Position numbers and translations under genes: made by a program. Below the pieces are notes generated by a model that was not told where the DNA came from, made no database searches, and saw nothing but the letters and a program-made list of their open reading frames with translations. Below are positions 1 through 7,213 of a DNA stretch of 13,279 nt, one piece after another. The first letter of the stretch is position 1. Each line of letters begins with the position of its first letter. This DNA is from DASSKO01 sp035690425 (GTDB taxonomy: Bacteria > Actinomycetota > Actinomycetes > Propionibacteriales > Nocardioidaceae), in assembly GCA_035690425.1 (NCBI GenBank), contig DASSKO010000095.1:1-13279 (forward strand), in the 5' to 3' direction.

Positions 1-992
1 AGGGGTACGTCGCCGACGGTGACCACCTCGACCGGCACGCCGTGCGCGTCCTCGACCTCGGCGGCGGCCCGGCGCAGGGCGCCCGCGACGGAGGTGTCCG
101 CCGCATCCACGTCGCCGTACAGCCAGGTCCGCAGGTCGCGCTCCTGCGCCCGGGCGATCCGGGTCACCGTGCGGCCGTCGTCGGCGTGCTTCTGGATCAG
201 CGCCAGCGTCTGGAGCACCGAGTCGTGCAGGTGCGCGGCCATGTCGGCACGCTCCTGCGACCGGACCCGGGCGGCCCGCTCCTCGGACAGGTCGCCGGTG
301 AGCCGGACCAGCCAGGGCCCGACCATCAGGGCCAGGCCGGCGACCCCGAGCACACCGGCGAGGACGACGTCTCGCACGACGCCGAGCTGTCCCGACTGGC
401 CGGTCTGCACCGCGAACAACACGAGCGCGGTGAGCAGCAGACCGACCCCGGCCGCGAGACGGGCCCAGGACGCCGTACCACCGGTGCCGACCACGGCCCG
501 CACGAAGTCGATCCGGCCGGAGCTGTCCAGCCACCGCTCGCGCTGCGCCTCGTCGGCCTGCCGCCACAGCAGCGCGACGCCGATGGCTCCGAGCAGCAGC
601 GGCCAGAACAGCATCGACCCCGCACCGATGGTGCCGTGCGCGAGCAGCACGATGCCGATCCCTACGGCAGCGAACGCCACCAAGGGGCCGATGTCCTCCA
701 TCACAGGCGGTCGGCGGGGGCGCTTGCCCTGCCGCGTGGCCGCCGCGATGCCGGGCTGGGCCTCGGTGAACGTCGCGTCGAGGGGCAGCAGCAGCCAAAA
801 CGCGGCATACATCACCGCTCCGAACCCGCCGAACGCGGTACTGACCAGAAACGCACCACGCACCCACAGCACCGGCACGCCGAGGTGCGCGGACAGCCCT
901 CCCGCGACGCCACCGAGATAGCGGTCGTCGTCGCTGCGGTAGGCCGTACGCGGACTCAGCGGCACCTGGTCGGAAGCGGATTCTTGCTGCAT
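1..992 (-). CDS. PspC-domain sensor histidine kinase (3' end outside window)
   Basis: Reading leftward, 330 codons are visible with no stop, so the C-terminal ATPase domain lies beyond base 1. Residues about 18-70 form a PspC domain (DDRYLGGVAGGLSAHLG, then a hydrophobic stretch ending in WLLLP). Further membrane segments lie near 102-120, 127-143, 177-195 and 208-230. A HisKA_3-type dimerisation helix follows, with AAHLHDSVLQTLALIQ at about 252-267; H256 is the expected phosphoacceptor. This is the architecture of actinobacterial NarL-type kinases with a PspC sensor, so a LuxR-family response regulator is expected immediately to the left (inference). The start is the ATG at 992. An in-frame GTG at 1010 would add MTIDHT; neither has a clear Shine-Dalgarno, so the start is uncertain. 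It is divergent from another PspC gene, suggesting shared control of an envelope-stress circuit. Confidence 0.9.
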   Translation of the reverse strand, partial: MQQESASDQVPLSPRTAYRSDDDRYLGGVAGGLSAHLGVPVLWVRGAFLVSTAFGGFGAVMYAAFWLLLPLDATFTEAQPGIAAATRQGKRPRRPPVMEDIGPLVAFAAVGIGIVLLAHGTIGAGSMLFWPLLLGAIGVALLWRQADEAQRERWLDSSGRIDFVRAVVGTGGTASWARLAAGVGLLLTALVLFAVQTGQSGQLGVVRDVVLAGVLGVAGLALMVGPWLVRLTGDLSEERAARVRSQERADMAAHLHDSVLQTLALIQKHADDGRTVTRIARAQERDLRTWLYGDVDAADTSVAGALRRAAAEVEDAHGVPVEVVTVGDVP

Positions 993-1013
993 CGTGTGGT
1001 CAATCGTCACACG
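993..1013. promoter_or_regulatory. 6-bp inverted repeat abutting the kinase start
   Basis: CGTGTG (993-998) and CACACG (1008-1013) are perfect inverted repeats separated by 9 nt, directly upstream of the kinase ATG on the minus strand. This could be an operator or a small hairpin occluding translation initiation. If the GTG at 1010 is the true start, the repeat lies mostly within the coding sequence. Only the repeat itself is seen; function is inference. Confidence 0.3.
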
Positions 1014-1023
1014 CCGGAGCGCT

Positions 1024-1063
1024 TGCGGCCATCAGCCGGCACCCTGGCCGGACCCTGGCCGCA
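1024..1063. promoter_or_regulatory. Nested inverted repeat with 11-bp tandem repeat in the divergent intergenic region
   Basis: TGCGGCC (1024-1030) pairs with GGCCGCA (1057-1063). Inside it CCGGC (1036-1040) pairs with GCCGG (1047-1051), leaving a symmetrical 5x5 internal loop and a 6-nt apical loop. The right half is also a direct tandem repeat, ACCCTGGCCGG (1041-1051) followed by ACCCTGGCCGC (1052-1062), a spacing of about one helical turn. It sits between the divergent kinase and PspC operons, where a response-regulator binding site would be expected. Alternatively it is a leader hairpin of the rightward operon. No convincing -10/-35 pair was identified. Confidence 0.4.
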
Positions 1064-1136
1064 CCACCCGGGACGCAGGCGCGGATCAGGGGATTCCCCG
1101 ATGGTGCGCGAGCTCGGCACGGACGAGGATTGAGCC

Positions 1137-2279
1137 ATGACACAGACACCTCCCGACGCATCTGGCTCGGGGATGCAGCACGACGGACCGCGGGTCAGCG
1201 GTGACCAGGCGCGAGACCTCGGCCGACTCCGTCGCAGCACCACCGACCGCAAGGTCGCCGGCGTCGCCGGCGGCCTTGGCCGGCACCTCGACGTCGACCC
1301 GACCCTGTTGCGGGTCGCCTTCGTCGTCCTGATCTTCTTCGGCGGCGCCGGGCTGCTGCTCTATGGCGCCGCCTGGCTTCTGGTGCCCGAGGACGGCCAG
1401 TCCGAGGGCGTCGTCGGCTCCAGCGCCGGCACCCGCACGGCCGTGTTGGTCAGCGCCGGCGTAGTCGCCGCGCTGCTGGCGCTCGGTGACAGCTGGGGCG
1501 GGTTCGGCTTCCCGTGGCCGCTGCTCGTCGTCGGCGCGATCGTCGTGGTTTTCCTGCTCAACCGGGACAGGCGGGCCGCGCCACCGGCCGTGGGGCAGCA
1601 ACCGCCGACGGGCCAGCACCCCGCGATGGGTCCACAGCCGTCGCCCGGGTGGCCGGTCCCCGCACCGCCACCGCCCGCCGCACCTCACCGTGGACCGAGA
1701 CTCTTCTGGCCCACCGCGGCCCTGGCAACACTGGCTCTCGGTGTGCTCGGCATCTACGACGTCGCGGGGAACACCGTCGTCGACGCGGCGTACCCGGCCC
1801 TCGCGCTTGCGGTGGTGGGGCTGATGCTCGTCCTCGGCGCCTGGGTGGGACGCACCGGCGGACTGATCTTCCTCGGCGCCGTGGCGGCTGTAGCGCTGGT
1901 GGTGTCCAGCCTCGTCTCCGATTTCTCGGTCGGCCGGTTCGAGCGCGCGCCCAGCAGCGCCGCCGCGCTGCCGGCCAGCTACTCGATGGCGGCCGGGCGG
2001 ATGGATGTCGACCTCAGCGACATCGACGACGTCGCGGCACTGGACGGGCGTGAGCTGGACATCACGGCGACCGCCGGCGAAGTGATCGTGACGCTGCCCG
2101 ACGGTGTGGACGCCGACGTCCGGGTCGAGGTCGATGGCAGCGGCGAGGTGGAGATCGGTGATGATCGCCGCGCCGGCGACGACCTGGTGATGCAGCGGCA
2201 GATCGACGGCGGCACCGCAGCACCAGAGCTTGACCTCGACATCGACTTGCTGTTCGGTCGCGTAGAAGTGAGGACGTAG
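1137..2279 (+). CDS. PspC-domain membrane protein with LiaF-like C-terminus
   Basis: 380 aa. A PspC domain occupies about residues 30-86 (RKVAGVAGGLGRHLDVDP, then a membrane helix ending in WLLVPED). Two further hydrophobic segments follow (about 102-116 and 128-141), then a Pro/Ala-rich linker (145-187) and three more helices (about 190-207, 218-236 and 242-260). The C-terminal 100 residues are acidic and beta-rich, ending DIDLLFGRVEVRT. This resembles the cell-wall-stress (LiaF/DUF2154-like) or DUF4097 beta-fold found behind PspC-type membrane segments in Gram-positive bacteria; that comparison is from memory of the families. The ATG at 1137 is chosen because GAGGA (1125-1129) lies 7 nt upstream. 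It is the first gene of a three-gene operon and probably reports or modulates envelope stress together with the divergent kinase. Confidence 0.85.
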   Translation: MTQTPPDASGSGMQHDGPRVSGDQARDLGRLRRSTTDRKVAGVAGGLGRHLDVDPTLLRVAFVVLIFFGGAGLLLYGAAWLLVPEDGQSEGVVGSSAGTRTAVLVSAGVVAALLALGDSWGGFGFPWPLLVVGAIVVVFLLNRDRRAAPPAVGQQPPTGQHPAMGPQPSPGWPVPAPPPPAAPHRGPRLFWPTAALATLALGVLGIYDVAGNTVVDAAYPALALAVVGLMLVLGAWVGRTGGLIFLGAVAAVALVVSSLVSDFSVGRFERAPSSAAALPASYSMAAGRMDVDLSDIDDVAALDGRELDITATAGEVIVTLPDGVDADVRVEVDGSGEVEIGDDRRAGDDLVMQRQIDGGTAAPELDLDIDLLFGRVEVRT

Positions 2280-2281
2280 CG

Positions 2282-2512
2282 ATGCATACCCATCCCATCA
2301 ACATCAGCTCGCTGGTGGTCGGCCTGGTCTTCCTGGGGCTGGCCGGCTCCTGGGCCCTGCGCGAAGCGGGTCTGGTCGACGCCAAGGCGACCGGCTGGAT
2401 CCTGCCGCTGCTGCTGGTCACCGCAGGCGCGGTCGGCGTCGCGGCCGCGGTGGTCAAGAACGCCCGCGCGGCGAAACCACAGGACAACGACGACAACGGA
2501 GGACTGCGATGA
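2282..2512 (+). CDS. Small two-helix membrane protein
   Basis: 76 aa with two hydrophobic stretches, about residues 9-26 (SSLVVGLVFLGLAGSWAL) and 38-58, and a short charged tail rich in Asp/Asn. It begins 2 nt after the preceding stop; GAGGA (2270-2274) within the upstream gene is a good ribosome-binding site 7 nt before the ATG. The final TGA shares two bases with the ATG of the next PspC gene, so the three genes are translationally coupled. I do not recognise a family. Position and topology suggest an accessory membrane component of the PspC system (inference). Confidence 0.8.
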   Translation: MHTHPINISSLVVGLVFLGLAGSWALREAGLVDAKATGWILPLLLVTAGAVGVAAAVVKNARAAKPQDNDDNGGLR

Positions 2513-2730
2513 GCAACACCGACCCGGTCGGCCGCCCGCCCCGCCCCACCAAGCGCCTGGTGCGCAGCCGCGACGACCGCTGGATCAGCGGGGTATGCGG
2601 CGGACTGGCCCGCTACACCGGCATCGACGCCAACCTGGTGCGGCTGCTGGTCGTGGTCGGCACGATCTTTGGTGCCGGCTCGCTGGTGATCGCCTACATC
2701 GTCGCCTGGATCGTGATGCCCGAGGAGTGA
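2509..2730 (+). CDS. Stand-alone PspC-domain protein
   Basis: 73 aa consisting almost entirely of one PspC domain: a basic N-terminus, then DDRWISGVCGGLARYTGID at about 24-42, then one long hydrophobic segment ending in AWIVMPEE. The family is membrane-bound and in enterobacteria PspC takes part in phage-shock signalling; in actinobacteria the domain appears in many small proteins of unknown detail. GGAGGA (2498-2503) lies 5 nt before the ATG at 2509, which overlaps the previous stop (ATGA). It is the third PspC domain in this locus, after those in the kinase and the 380-aa protein. All three share the DR-x3-GV-x-GGL core but differ elsewhere. Confidence 0.9.
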   Translation: MSNTDPVGRPPRPTKRLVRSRDDRWISGVCGGLARYTGIDANLVRLLVVVGTIFGAGSLVIAYIVAWIVMPEE

Positions 2731-2746
2731 GCGGCCTCAGCCGCTC
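2729..2746 (+). terminator. Hairpin overlapping the stop codon of the PspC operon
   Basis: GAGCGGC (2729-2735) and GCCGCTC (2740-2746) form a perfect 7-bp stem with a CTCA loop; the left arm includes the last bases of the TGA stop. There is no U-tract, which is common for actinobacterial terminators. It lies between the PspC operon and the co-directional ABC genes, so it may only partly block read-through. Confidence 0.5.
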
Positions 2747-2772
2747 CGCGACACCGGCGCTGAAATTCGATG

Positions 2773-2800
2773 GCTGATCAGCGGCCCTGGTCGTTAGCGT
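2773..2800 (+). promoter_or_regulatory. Possible promoter with 10-bp palindrome upstream of the ABC genes
   Basis: GCTGATCAGC (2773-2782) is a perfect palindrome. A TAGCGT box (2795-2800) could be a -10 element; a 17-nt spacer would put the -35 hexamer at about 2772-2777, inside the palindrome. A start site near 2806-2807 would give an almost leaderless message for the ATG at 2811, which would fit the absence of a good Shine-Dalgarno. The -35 match is poor, so this is tentative. Confidence 0.3.
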
Positions 2801-2810
2801 GGGTCAGGCC

Positions 2811-4511
2811 ATGCGCCAGCTCCCCATCGCCGATCCCGGTGTCCCCGATGTCCGCTCACCCGGTCGCTACCTGTGGTGGGTGATCCGCAACCAGCTGCCG
2901 ACCGTCGCGGGTGGTGTTGTCTTCGGCACCATCTGGATGGTTGCCCAAGCCGTGATGCCCGCCGTCATCGGCCGGGCGATCGACACCGGGGTCGCGGCGC
3001 GGGACACCGGAGCACTGCTGTACTGGACCGGCGTGCTCGCGCTGATCGGGCTGGTGCAGGCGGCCGCCGGGGTCTTCCGGCACCGGTTCGCGGTCGCGAA
3101 CTGGCTGATGGCCGCCTACCGCACGGTGCAGCTGATCGGGCGCAAGGCCACCGACCTCGGTGCCACCCTGCCCAAGCGGGTGGCCACCGGCGAGGTCGTC
3201 AGTGTCGGTGCGAACGACCTGGCACACATCGGCAACGCCGTCGACGTGCTCGGCCGGGCAGCGGGCTCGGTGGTGTCCTTCCTCGTCGTGGCCGTCATCC
3301 TCCTGCGTACCTCGGTAACGCTCGGCCTCGTGGTGCTGATCGGGATGCCCGTGCTGCTGCTGGCGGTCGGGCCGCTGCTCAAGCCGCTGCAACGGCGCAA
3401 CCTCGAGCACCGCGACAGGATGGGCCAGCTCAACACGCTGGCCGGTGACATCGTCGCGGGCCTGCGTGTGCTCCGCGGCATCGGTGGCGAGGACGTCTTC
3501 CACGCCCGCTACGCCGATGAGTCGCAGCGGGTACGCCGTCTCGGCGTGCAGGTCGGGCGGCTGCAGTCGGTGCTCGACGCGCTGCAGATCCTGCTGCCCG
3601 GCGTGTTCATCGTGGTGGTGGTGTGGCTCGGCGCGCGGCTGGCCGTGCAGGGGCAGATCAGCCCCGGTGAGCTCGTCGCGTTCTACGGTTTCGCCGCGTT
3701 CCTGCTCGTGCCGCTGCGTACCGCGACCGAGCTTGCCAACAAGTACATCCGCGCACTGGTCGCGGCCCGGCGGGTGTGCAACATCCTGCGGCTGGAGAAC
3801 GAGGTCGTCGAGCCTGCGAGCGCTGCTGCCGAGCCCGGCCGAGGTGCCCTGGTCGACCCGGAGTCCGGCTTGCGGATCGAGGCTGGTCGTTTCACCGCGA
3901 TCGTGAGCGACGACCCGGGCACGTCGGCTGCCATCGCCGACCGCCTCGGCCGCTACTGCGACGGCGACGTGGAGTTGGCCGGGGTGCGGCTCGACGAGCT
4001 GCCACGGGCCACGGTCCGCCGGCGGGTGCTGGTCAGCGACACCGGCGCCGCGCTGTTCTCCGGGCCGCTGCGCACACAGCTGTCGGCGGGCCGGCCGCTG
4101 GACGACGTCACACTGTGCCGGGCGGTGCACACGGCATCGGCCGAGGACGTGCTCGAAACCCTCCCCGAAGGCCTCGACGCGCACCTGGAGGAGCGGGGAC
4201 GGTCGCTTTCCGGCGGCCAGCGCCAACGGCTGGTGCTCGCACGCACCCTCGCGGCCGACCCCGAAGTACTCGTGCTGGTGGAGCCGACCTCCGCGGTCGA
4301 CGCCCACACCGAGGCACGGATCGCCGAGCGGCTCGCCGCCCACCGCGCCGGACGCACCACCGCCGTGGTCACCGGCAGCCCGCTGCTGCTCGACCGCGTC
4401 GACCAGGTGGTGTTCGTACACGAAGGGCACGTAGTGGCGCAGGGCGCCCATCGAGACCTGTTGACCGACCCGCGCTATCGGCGGGTCGTGACCCGAGGCG
4501 AAGAGTCATGA
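2811..4511 (+). CDS. ABC exporter half-transporter with degenerate ATPase motifs
   Basis: 566 aa: an ABCB-type exporter membrane domain of about six helices (residues about 25-320), then a nucleotide-binding domain (about 340-560). The LSGGQ signature (466-470) is intact, but the other ATP motifs are not. The Walker A lysine position is Ser372 (SDDPGTSAA, 366-374), the Walker B aspartate position is Val490 (VEPTSAVD), the Q-loop Gln is replaced (LVSDTG), and the H-loop His position is Gly522. It therefore probably cannot bind or hydrolyse ATP in its own site and instead supplies the signature to its partner. I start at the ATG at 2811 rather than the in-frame GTG at 2799, because the next gene begins MRQILPIAD and this one MRQLPIAD. 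Exported substrate unknown; a lipid, drug or peptide is possible. Its stop overlaps the next start (ATGA). Confidence 0.93.
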   Translation: MRQLPIADPGVPDVRSPGRYLWWVIRNQLPTVAGGVVFGTIWMVAQAVMPAVIGRAIDTGVAARDTGALLYWTGVLALIGLVQAAAGVFRHRFAVANWLMAAYRTVQLIGRKATDLGATLPKRVATGEVVSVGANDLAHIGNAVDVLGRAAGSVVSFLVVAVILLRTSVTLGLVVLIGMPVLLLAVGPLLKPLQRRNLEHRDRMGQLNTLAGDIVAGLRVLRGIGGEDVFHARYADESQRVRRLGVQVGRLQSVLDALQILLPGVFIVVVVWLGARLAVQGQISPGELVAFYGFAAFLLVPLRTATELANKYIRALVAARRVCNILRLENEVVEPASAAAEPGRGALVDPESGLRIEAGRFTAIVSDDPGTSAAIADRLGRYCDGDVELAGVRLDELPRATVRRRVLVSDTGAALFSGPLRTQLSAGRPLDDVTLCRAVHTASAEDVLETLPEGLDAHLEERGRSLSGGQRQRLVLARTLAADPEVLVLVEPTSAVDAHTEARIAERLAAHRAGRTTAVVTGSPLLLDRVDQVVFVHEGHVVAQGAHRDLLTDPRYRRVVTRGEES

Positions 4512-6280
4512 GACAGATCCTTCCGATAGCCGACGCAGCACAGGTGCGGCGCTACGCCCGCGCACTGGCACGGCGGCATCCACGCGAACTGGGTGTCACC
4601 GTGGCCCTGCACTGCCTGGCAGCGGTCGCCGGCCTGGCGGCGCCGTGGCTGATCGGCAACCTGGTCGAGGCCGTCGACCAGGGCACCACGATCGAGGTCG
4701 TCGACCGCACGATCATCGCGATCGCGTCGTTCCTGCTGGCGCAGACCGTGCTGACCCGCTACGCCCGCTACACCTCGTTCGCCCTCGGTGAGACCGTGCT
4801 CGGTGAACTGCGCGAGGACTTCGTCAAAGAGTCGCTGGCGCTGCCCGTCGGCACGGTCGAGGCGGCGGGCACCGGCGACCTGCTGACCCGCACCTCGCGC
4901 GACGTCGACATGCTGGGCTGGTCGGTGCGGTTCGCGGTGCCGGAGACGATCATCGCGCTGGTCACCACGGCGTTCACGATCGTCGCCTGCCTGCTCGTCG
5001 GAGGCTGGGTCGGTGTCGCCCTGGTCCTCGGCGTACCCGTCCTGTGGCTGACCACGAGGTGGTACCTGCGCCGCGCCAAGGACGGCTACCTGCGGGAGAA
5101 CGCGTCGTACGCCGAGATCAACGCCACGCTCGCCGAGACGGTCGACGGAGCCCGCACGGTCGAGGCGCTGGGCCTGCAGGCCGAGCGCACCCGCCGTATC
5201 GACGACGCGGTCCACGAGTCCTACCTCGCCGAGCGGTACACCCTGTTCCTGCGGTCGATGTGGTTCCCCGCCGCAGAGCTGGGCTACCTGGTGCCGACCG
5301 TGGCGACCCTGCTGATCGGCGGCTGGCTCTACACCGAGGGATACACCTCGTTGGCCGCGGTCACCGCCGCGACCCTGTACGTGCAGCAGCTGATCGACCC
5401 GGTCGACCGGCTGCTGATGTGGCTCGACGAGCTGCAGGTCGGCGCCGCGTCGCTGGCCAGGCTGCTCGGCGTCGCGCAGGTGCCCGACGACCGCTCACCC
5501 ACCGGCCGCGAGCCCGCCGGTGAGCAGATCGAGGCACGCGACGTGCGGTTCGCCTACGTCGAGGGCCGCGATGTGCTGCACGGCGTGGACCTGACCCTCT
5601 CGGTCGGCGAACGGCTCGCGATGGTCGGTCCGTCCGGCGCGGGCAAGTCGACCCTGGGCCGGCTGCTGGCCGGCATCCACGGACCGCGGACCGGCTCGGT
5701 GACGGTCGGGCAGGTCGGGCTCACCGAGCTGCCGCTGGGCGACCTGCGCGGGCATGTGGCGCTGGTGACCCAGGAGCACCACGTCTTCGCCGGCACGTTG
5801 CGGGACAACCTCGCCATGGCGATCGACGACGCCGGTGCCGCGGTGGCCGGCGACGATCGGCTGCGGTCCGCCCTTGAGGCGGTCGACGCCTGGCCGTGGG
5901 TATCGGCGCTGCGGGACCGGCTCGACACCCGGGTCGGCTCCGGCGGGTTGGCACTGACCCCGCCGCAAGCGCAGCAGATCGCGCTGGCGCGGCTGGTGCT
6001 GGCCGATCCGCACACGCTCGTGCTGGACGAGGCGACCTCGCTGATCGACCCCCGTGCGGCCCGGCACTTGGAGCGTTCTCTCGCCGCGGTGCTGGAAGGT
6101 CGCACGGTGATCGCGATCGCGCACCGGCTGCACACCGCGCACGACGCCGACCGGGTCGCGGTCGTCGAGGACGGGGTGATCAGCGAGCTCGGCAGCCACG
6201 ACGAGCTGGTGCGGGCCGGGGGCTCCTACGCCGCGCTGTGGGAGTCCTGGCACGGCGACGGCGTCAGAACCCCCTCGTGA
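4508..6280 (+). CDS. ABC exporter half-transporter with intact Walker motifs and lost signature
   Basis: 590 aa: a membrane domain with about six helices (residues about 25-320) and a C-terminal nucleotide-binding domain. Walker A is canonical (GPSGAGKST, 374-382), as are the Q-loop (TQEHH), Walker B with catalytic Glu (TLVLDEATS, D507/E508) and the H-loop His539 (IAHRL). The signature is aberrant: LTPPQ at 483-487 instead of LSGGQ. This is the mirror image of its upstream neighbour. In a heterodimer, this protein's Walker motifs face the neighbour's intact LSGGQ and form one complete ATP site, while the opposite site has nothing functional. Asymmetric sites are established for heterodimeric exporters such as TAP and TM287/288; the extent of loss here is read from sequence. 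Its ATG overlaps the upstream stop by ATGA, indicating coupled synthesis. The same frame stays open far upstream, but that part is a shadow of gene one. Confidence 0.94.
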   Translation: MRQILPIADAAQVRRYARALARRHPRELGVTVALHCLAAVAGLAAPWLIGNLVEAVDQGTTIEVVDRTIIAIASFLLAQTVLTRYARYTSFALGETVLGELREDFVKESLALPVGTVEAAGTGDLLTRTSRDVDMLGWSVRFAVPETIIALVTTAFTIVACLLVGGWVGVALVLGVPVLWLTTRWYLRRAKDGYLRENASYAEINATLAETVDGARTVEALGLQAERTRRIDDAVHESYLAERYTLFLRSMWFPAAELGYLVPTVATLLIGGWLYTEGYTSLAAVTAATLYVQQLIDPVDRLLMWLDELQVGAASLARLLGVAQVPDDRSPTGREPAGEQIEARDVRFAYVEGRDVLHGVDLTLSVGERLAMVGPSGAGKSTLGRLLAGIHGPRTGSVTVGQVGLTELPLGDLRGHVALVTQEHHVFAGTLRDNLAMAIDDAGAAVAGDDRLRSALEAVDAWPWVSALRDRLDTRVGSGGLALTPPQAQQIALARLVLADPHTLVLDEATSLIDPRAARHLERSLAAVLEGRTVIAIAHRLHTAHDADRVAVVEDGVISELGSHDELVRAGGSYAALWESWHGDGVRTPS

Positions 6281-6293
6281 GCCGTCTCACGGG
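6274..6293. terminator. Bidirectional terminator hairpin between convergent genes
   Basis: CTCGTGAG (6274-6281) pairs with CTCACGGG (6286-6293) around a CCGT loop: 8 bp including one G-T wobble. It contains the stop codon of the ABC gene and that of the convergent thiol-transferase gene, whose stops are only 6 nt apart. No U-tract on either strand. Likely serves both transcripts. Confidence 0.5.
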
Positions 6294-7213
6294 AGTGGGG
6301 GCCAGACCGAGAGGTCGGGACCCTTGGGCACGATGCCGGTGGGGTTGATCACGTCGTGGGTCACGTAGTAGTGCCGCTTGATGTGGTCGAAGTCGACGGT
6401 GTCGCCGAAGCCGGGCAGGGCGAACAGGCGTCGCGCGTAGGCCCACAGTGCCGGCATCTCGGTCAGCTTGTTCCGGTTGCACTTGAAGTGCCCGTGGTAG
6501 ACCGCGTCGAAGCGCACCAACGTCGTGAACAGCCGGACATCGGCCTCGGTCAGTTGCTCCCCCACCAGGAACTCCCGGCCGTCCAGACGCTGTTCGAGCC
6601 AGTCGAGCCGGTTGAACAACGCGTCGAAGGCTTCGTCGTACGCCTGCTGGCTGGCAGCGAAACCGCACCGGTAGACGCCGTTGTTCACGTCGCGGAAGAC
6701 GAGCGCGTTGACCTCGTCGATCTCTGCGCGCAGCCGCTCGGGATAGAGGTCGGGGGCGTCGGGCTTGTGGTGCTCGCGCCACTGTGTCGACAGGTCGAGG
6801 CTGAGCTGCGGATAGTCATTGGTCACGACCAGCCCGGAGGGTACGTCGATCAACGCCGGGACCGTCACCCGGCCGACGTAGCCGGGATCGGTGTGCAGGT
6901 AGGCGTCGGCGAGGTAGCCGATGTCGAGCACGGGGTCACGACCGTCCGGGTCGAGGGTGAACCGCCAGCCCTTGTCGTCCCGGATGGGATCGACGGTGCC
7001 GACCGAGATGACCTCGTCGAGGCCGAGCAGGCCCAGCACGATCCGGGAGCGATGTGCCCACGGGCAGGCGCGGCACCAGACCAGCCGGTAGCGGCCCGCC
7101 TCGACCGGCCATCGGCTGCTGCCATCGGCCATGATGCGGTCGGTGAAGCGGTTGCCCTGCCGGACGAACTCGCCGCTGTTGCTCGATTCCTTGCCGAACT
7201 GTGCGGGTGTCAT
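6287..7213 (-). CDS. Glutathionyl-hydroquinone reductase-type GST (possibly mycothiol-linked)
   Basis: 308 aa, close to the usual size for the Xi-class GST/YqjG-ECM4 family. The N-terminal thioredoxin-fold part contains CRACPWAHR (47-55); Cys50 in the CPWA motif is the expected catalytic residue that attacks thiol-quinone conjugates. The N-terminal GEFVRQ...FTDRI segment and the C-terminal helical domain (ALVFRDVNNGVYRCGFA, then RFDAVYHGHFKCN) fit the family. Known members reduce glutathionyl-hydroquinones. Since most actinobacteria use mycothiol, the true thiol partner may differ (inference). It is the last gene of the fhs operon. The ATG at 7213 overlaps the previous stop (ATGA), and the GGAGGG just upstream abuts the ATG with no spacer, so initiation probably depends on translational coupling. 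The frame stays open upstream, but that part overlaps the folD-like gene and lacks family similarity. Confidence 0.9.
   Translation of the reverse strand: MTPAQFGKESSNSGEFVRQGNRFTDRIMADGSSRWPVEAGRYRLVWCRACPWAHRSRIVLGLLGLDEVISVGTVDPIRDDKGWRFTLDPDGRDPVLDIGYLADAYLHTDPGYVGRVTVPALIDVPSGLVVTNDYPQLSLDLSTQWREHHKPDAPDLYPERLRAEIDEVNALVFRDVNNGVYRCGFAASQQAYDEAFDALFNRLDWLEQRLDGREFLVGEQLTEADVRLFTTLVRFDAVYHGHFKCNRNKLTEMPALWAYARRLFALPGFGDTVDFDHIKRHYYVTHDVINPTGIVPKGPDLSVWPPLP

Noticed and set aside
999..1006. TTGACC on the minus strand as a -35 box for the kinase
   Set aside because: It is only about 7 nt from the ATG at 992, leaving no room for a -10 box and start site; it could only serve a different, downstream start.
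19..1133. Two long rightward open frames at the left edge
   Set aside because: They are antisense to the PspC histidine kinase, whose PspC and HLHD motifs are unmistakable on the other strand.
2856..4451. 531-codon open frame antisense to the first ABC gene
   Set aside because: GC-rich coding sequence commonly leaves antisense frames open; the product is His/Gln/Arg-rich without domains.
3776..4507. Long open frame continuous with the second ABC gene upstream of 4508
   Set aside because: It overlaps the first ABC gene, translates to an Arg/Pro/Gly-rich shadow sequence, and the paralogous MRQ-LPIAD N-terminus marks 4508 as the start.
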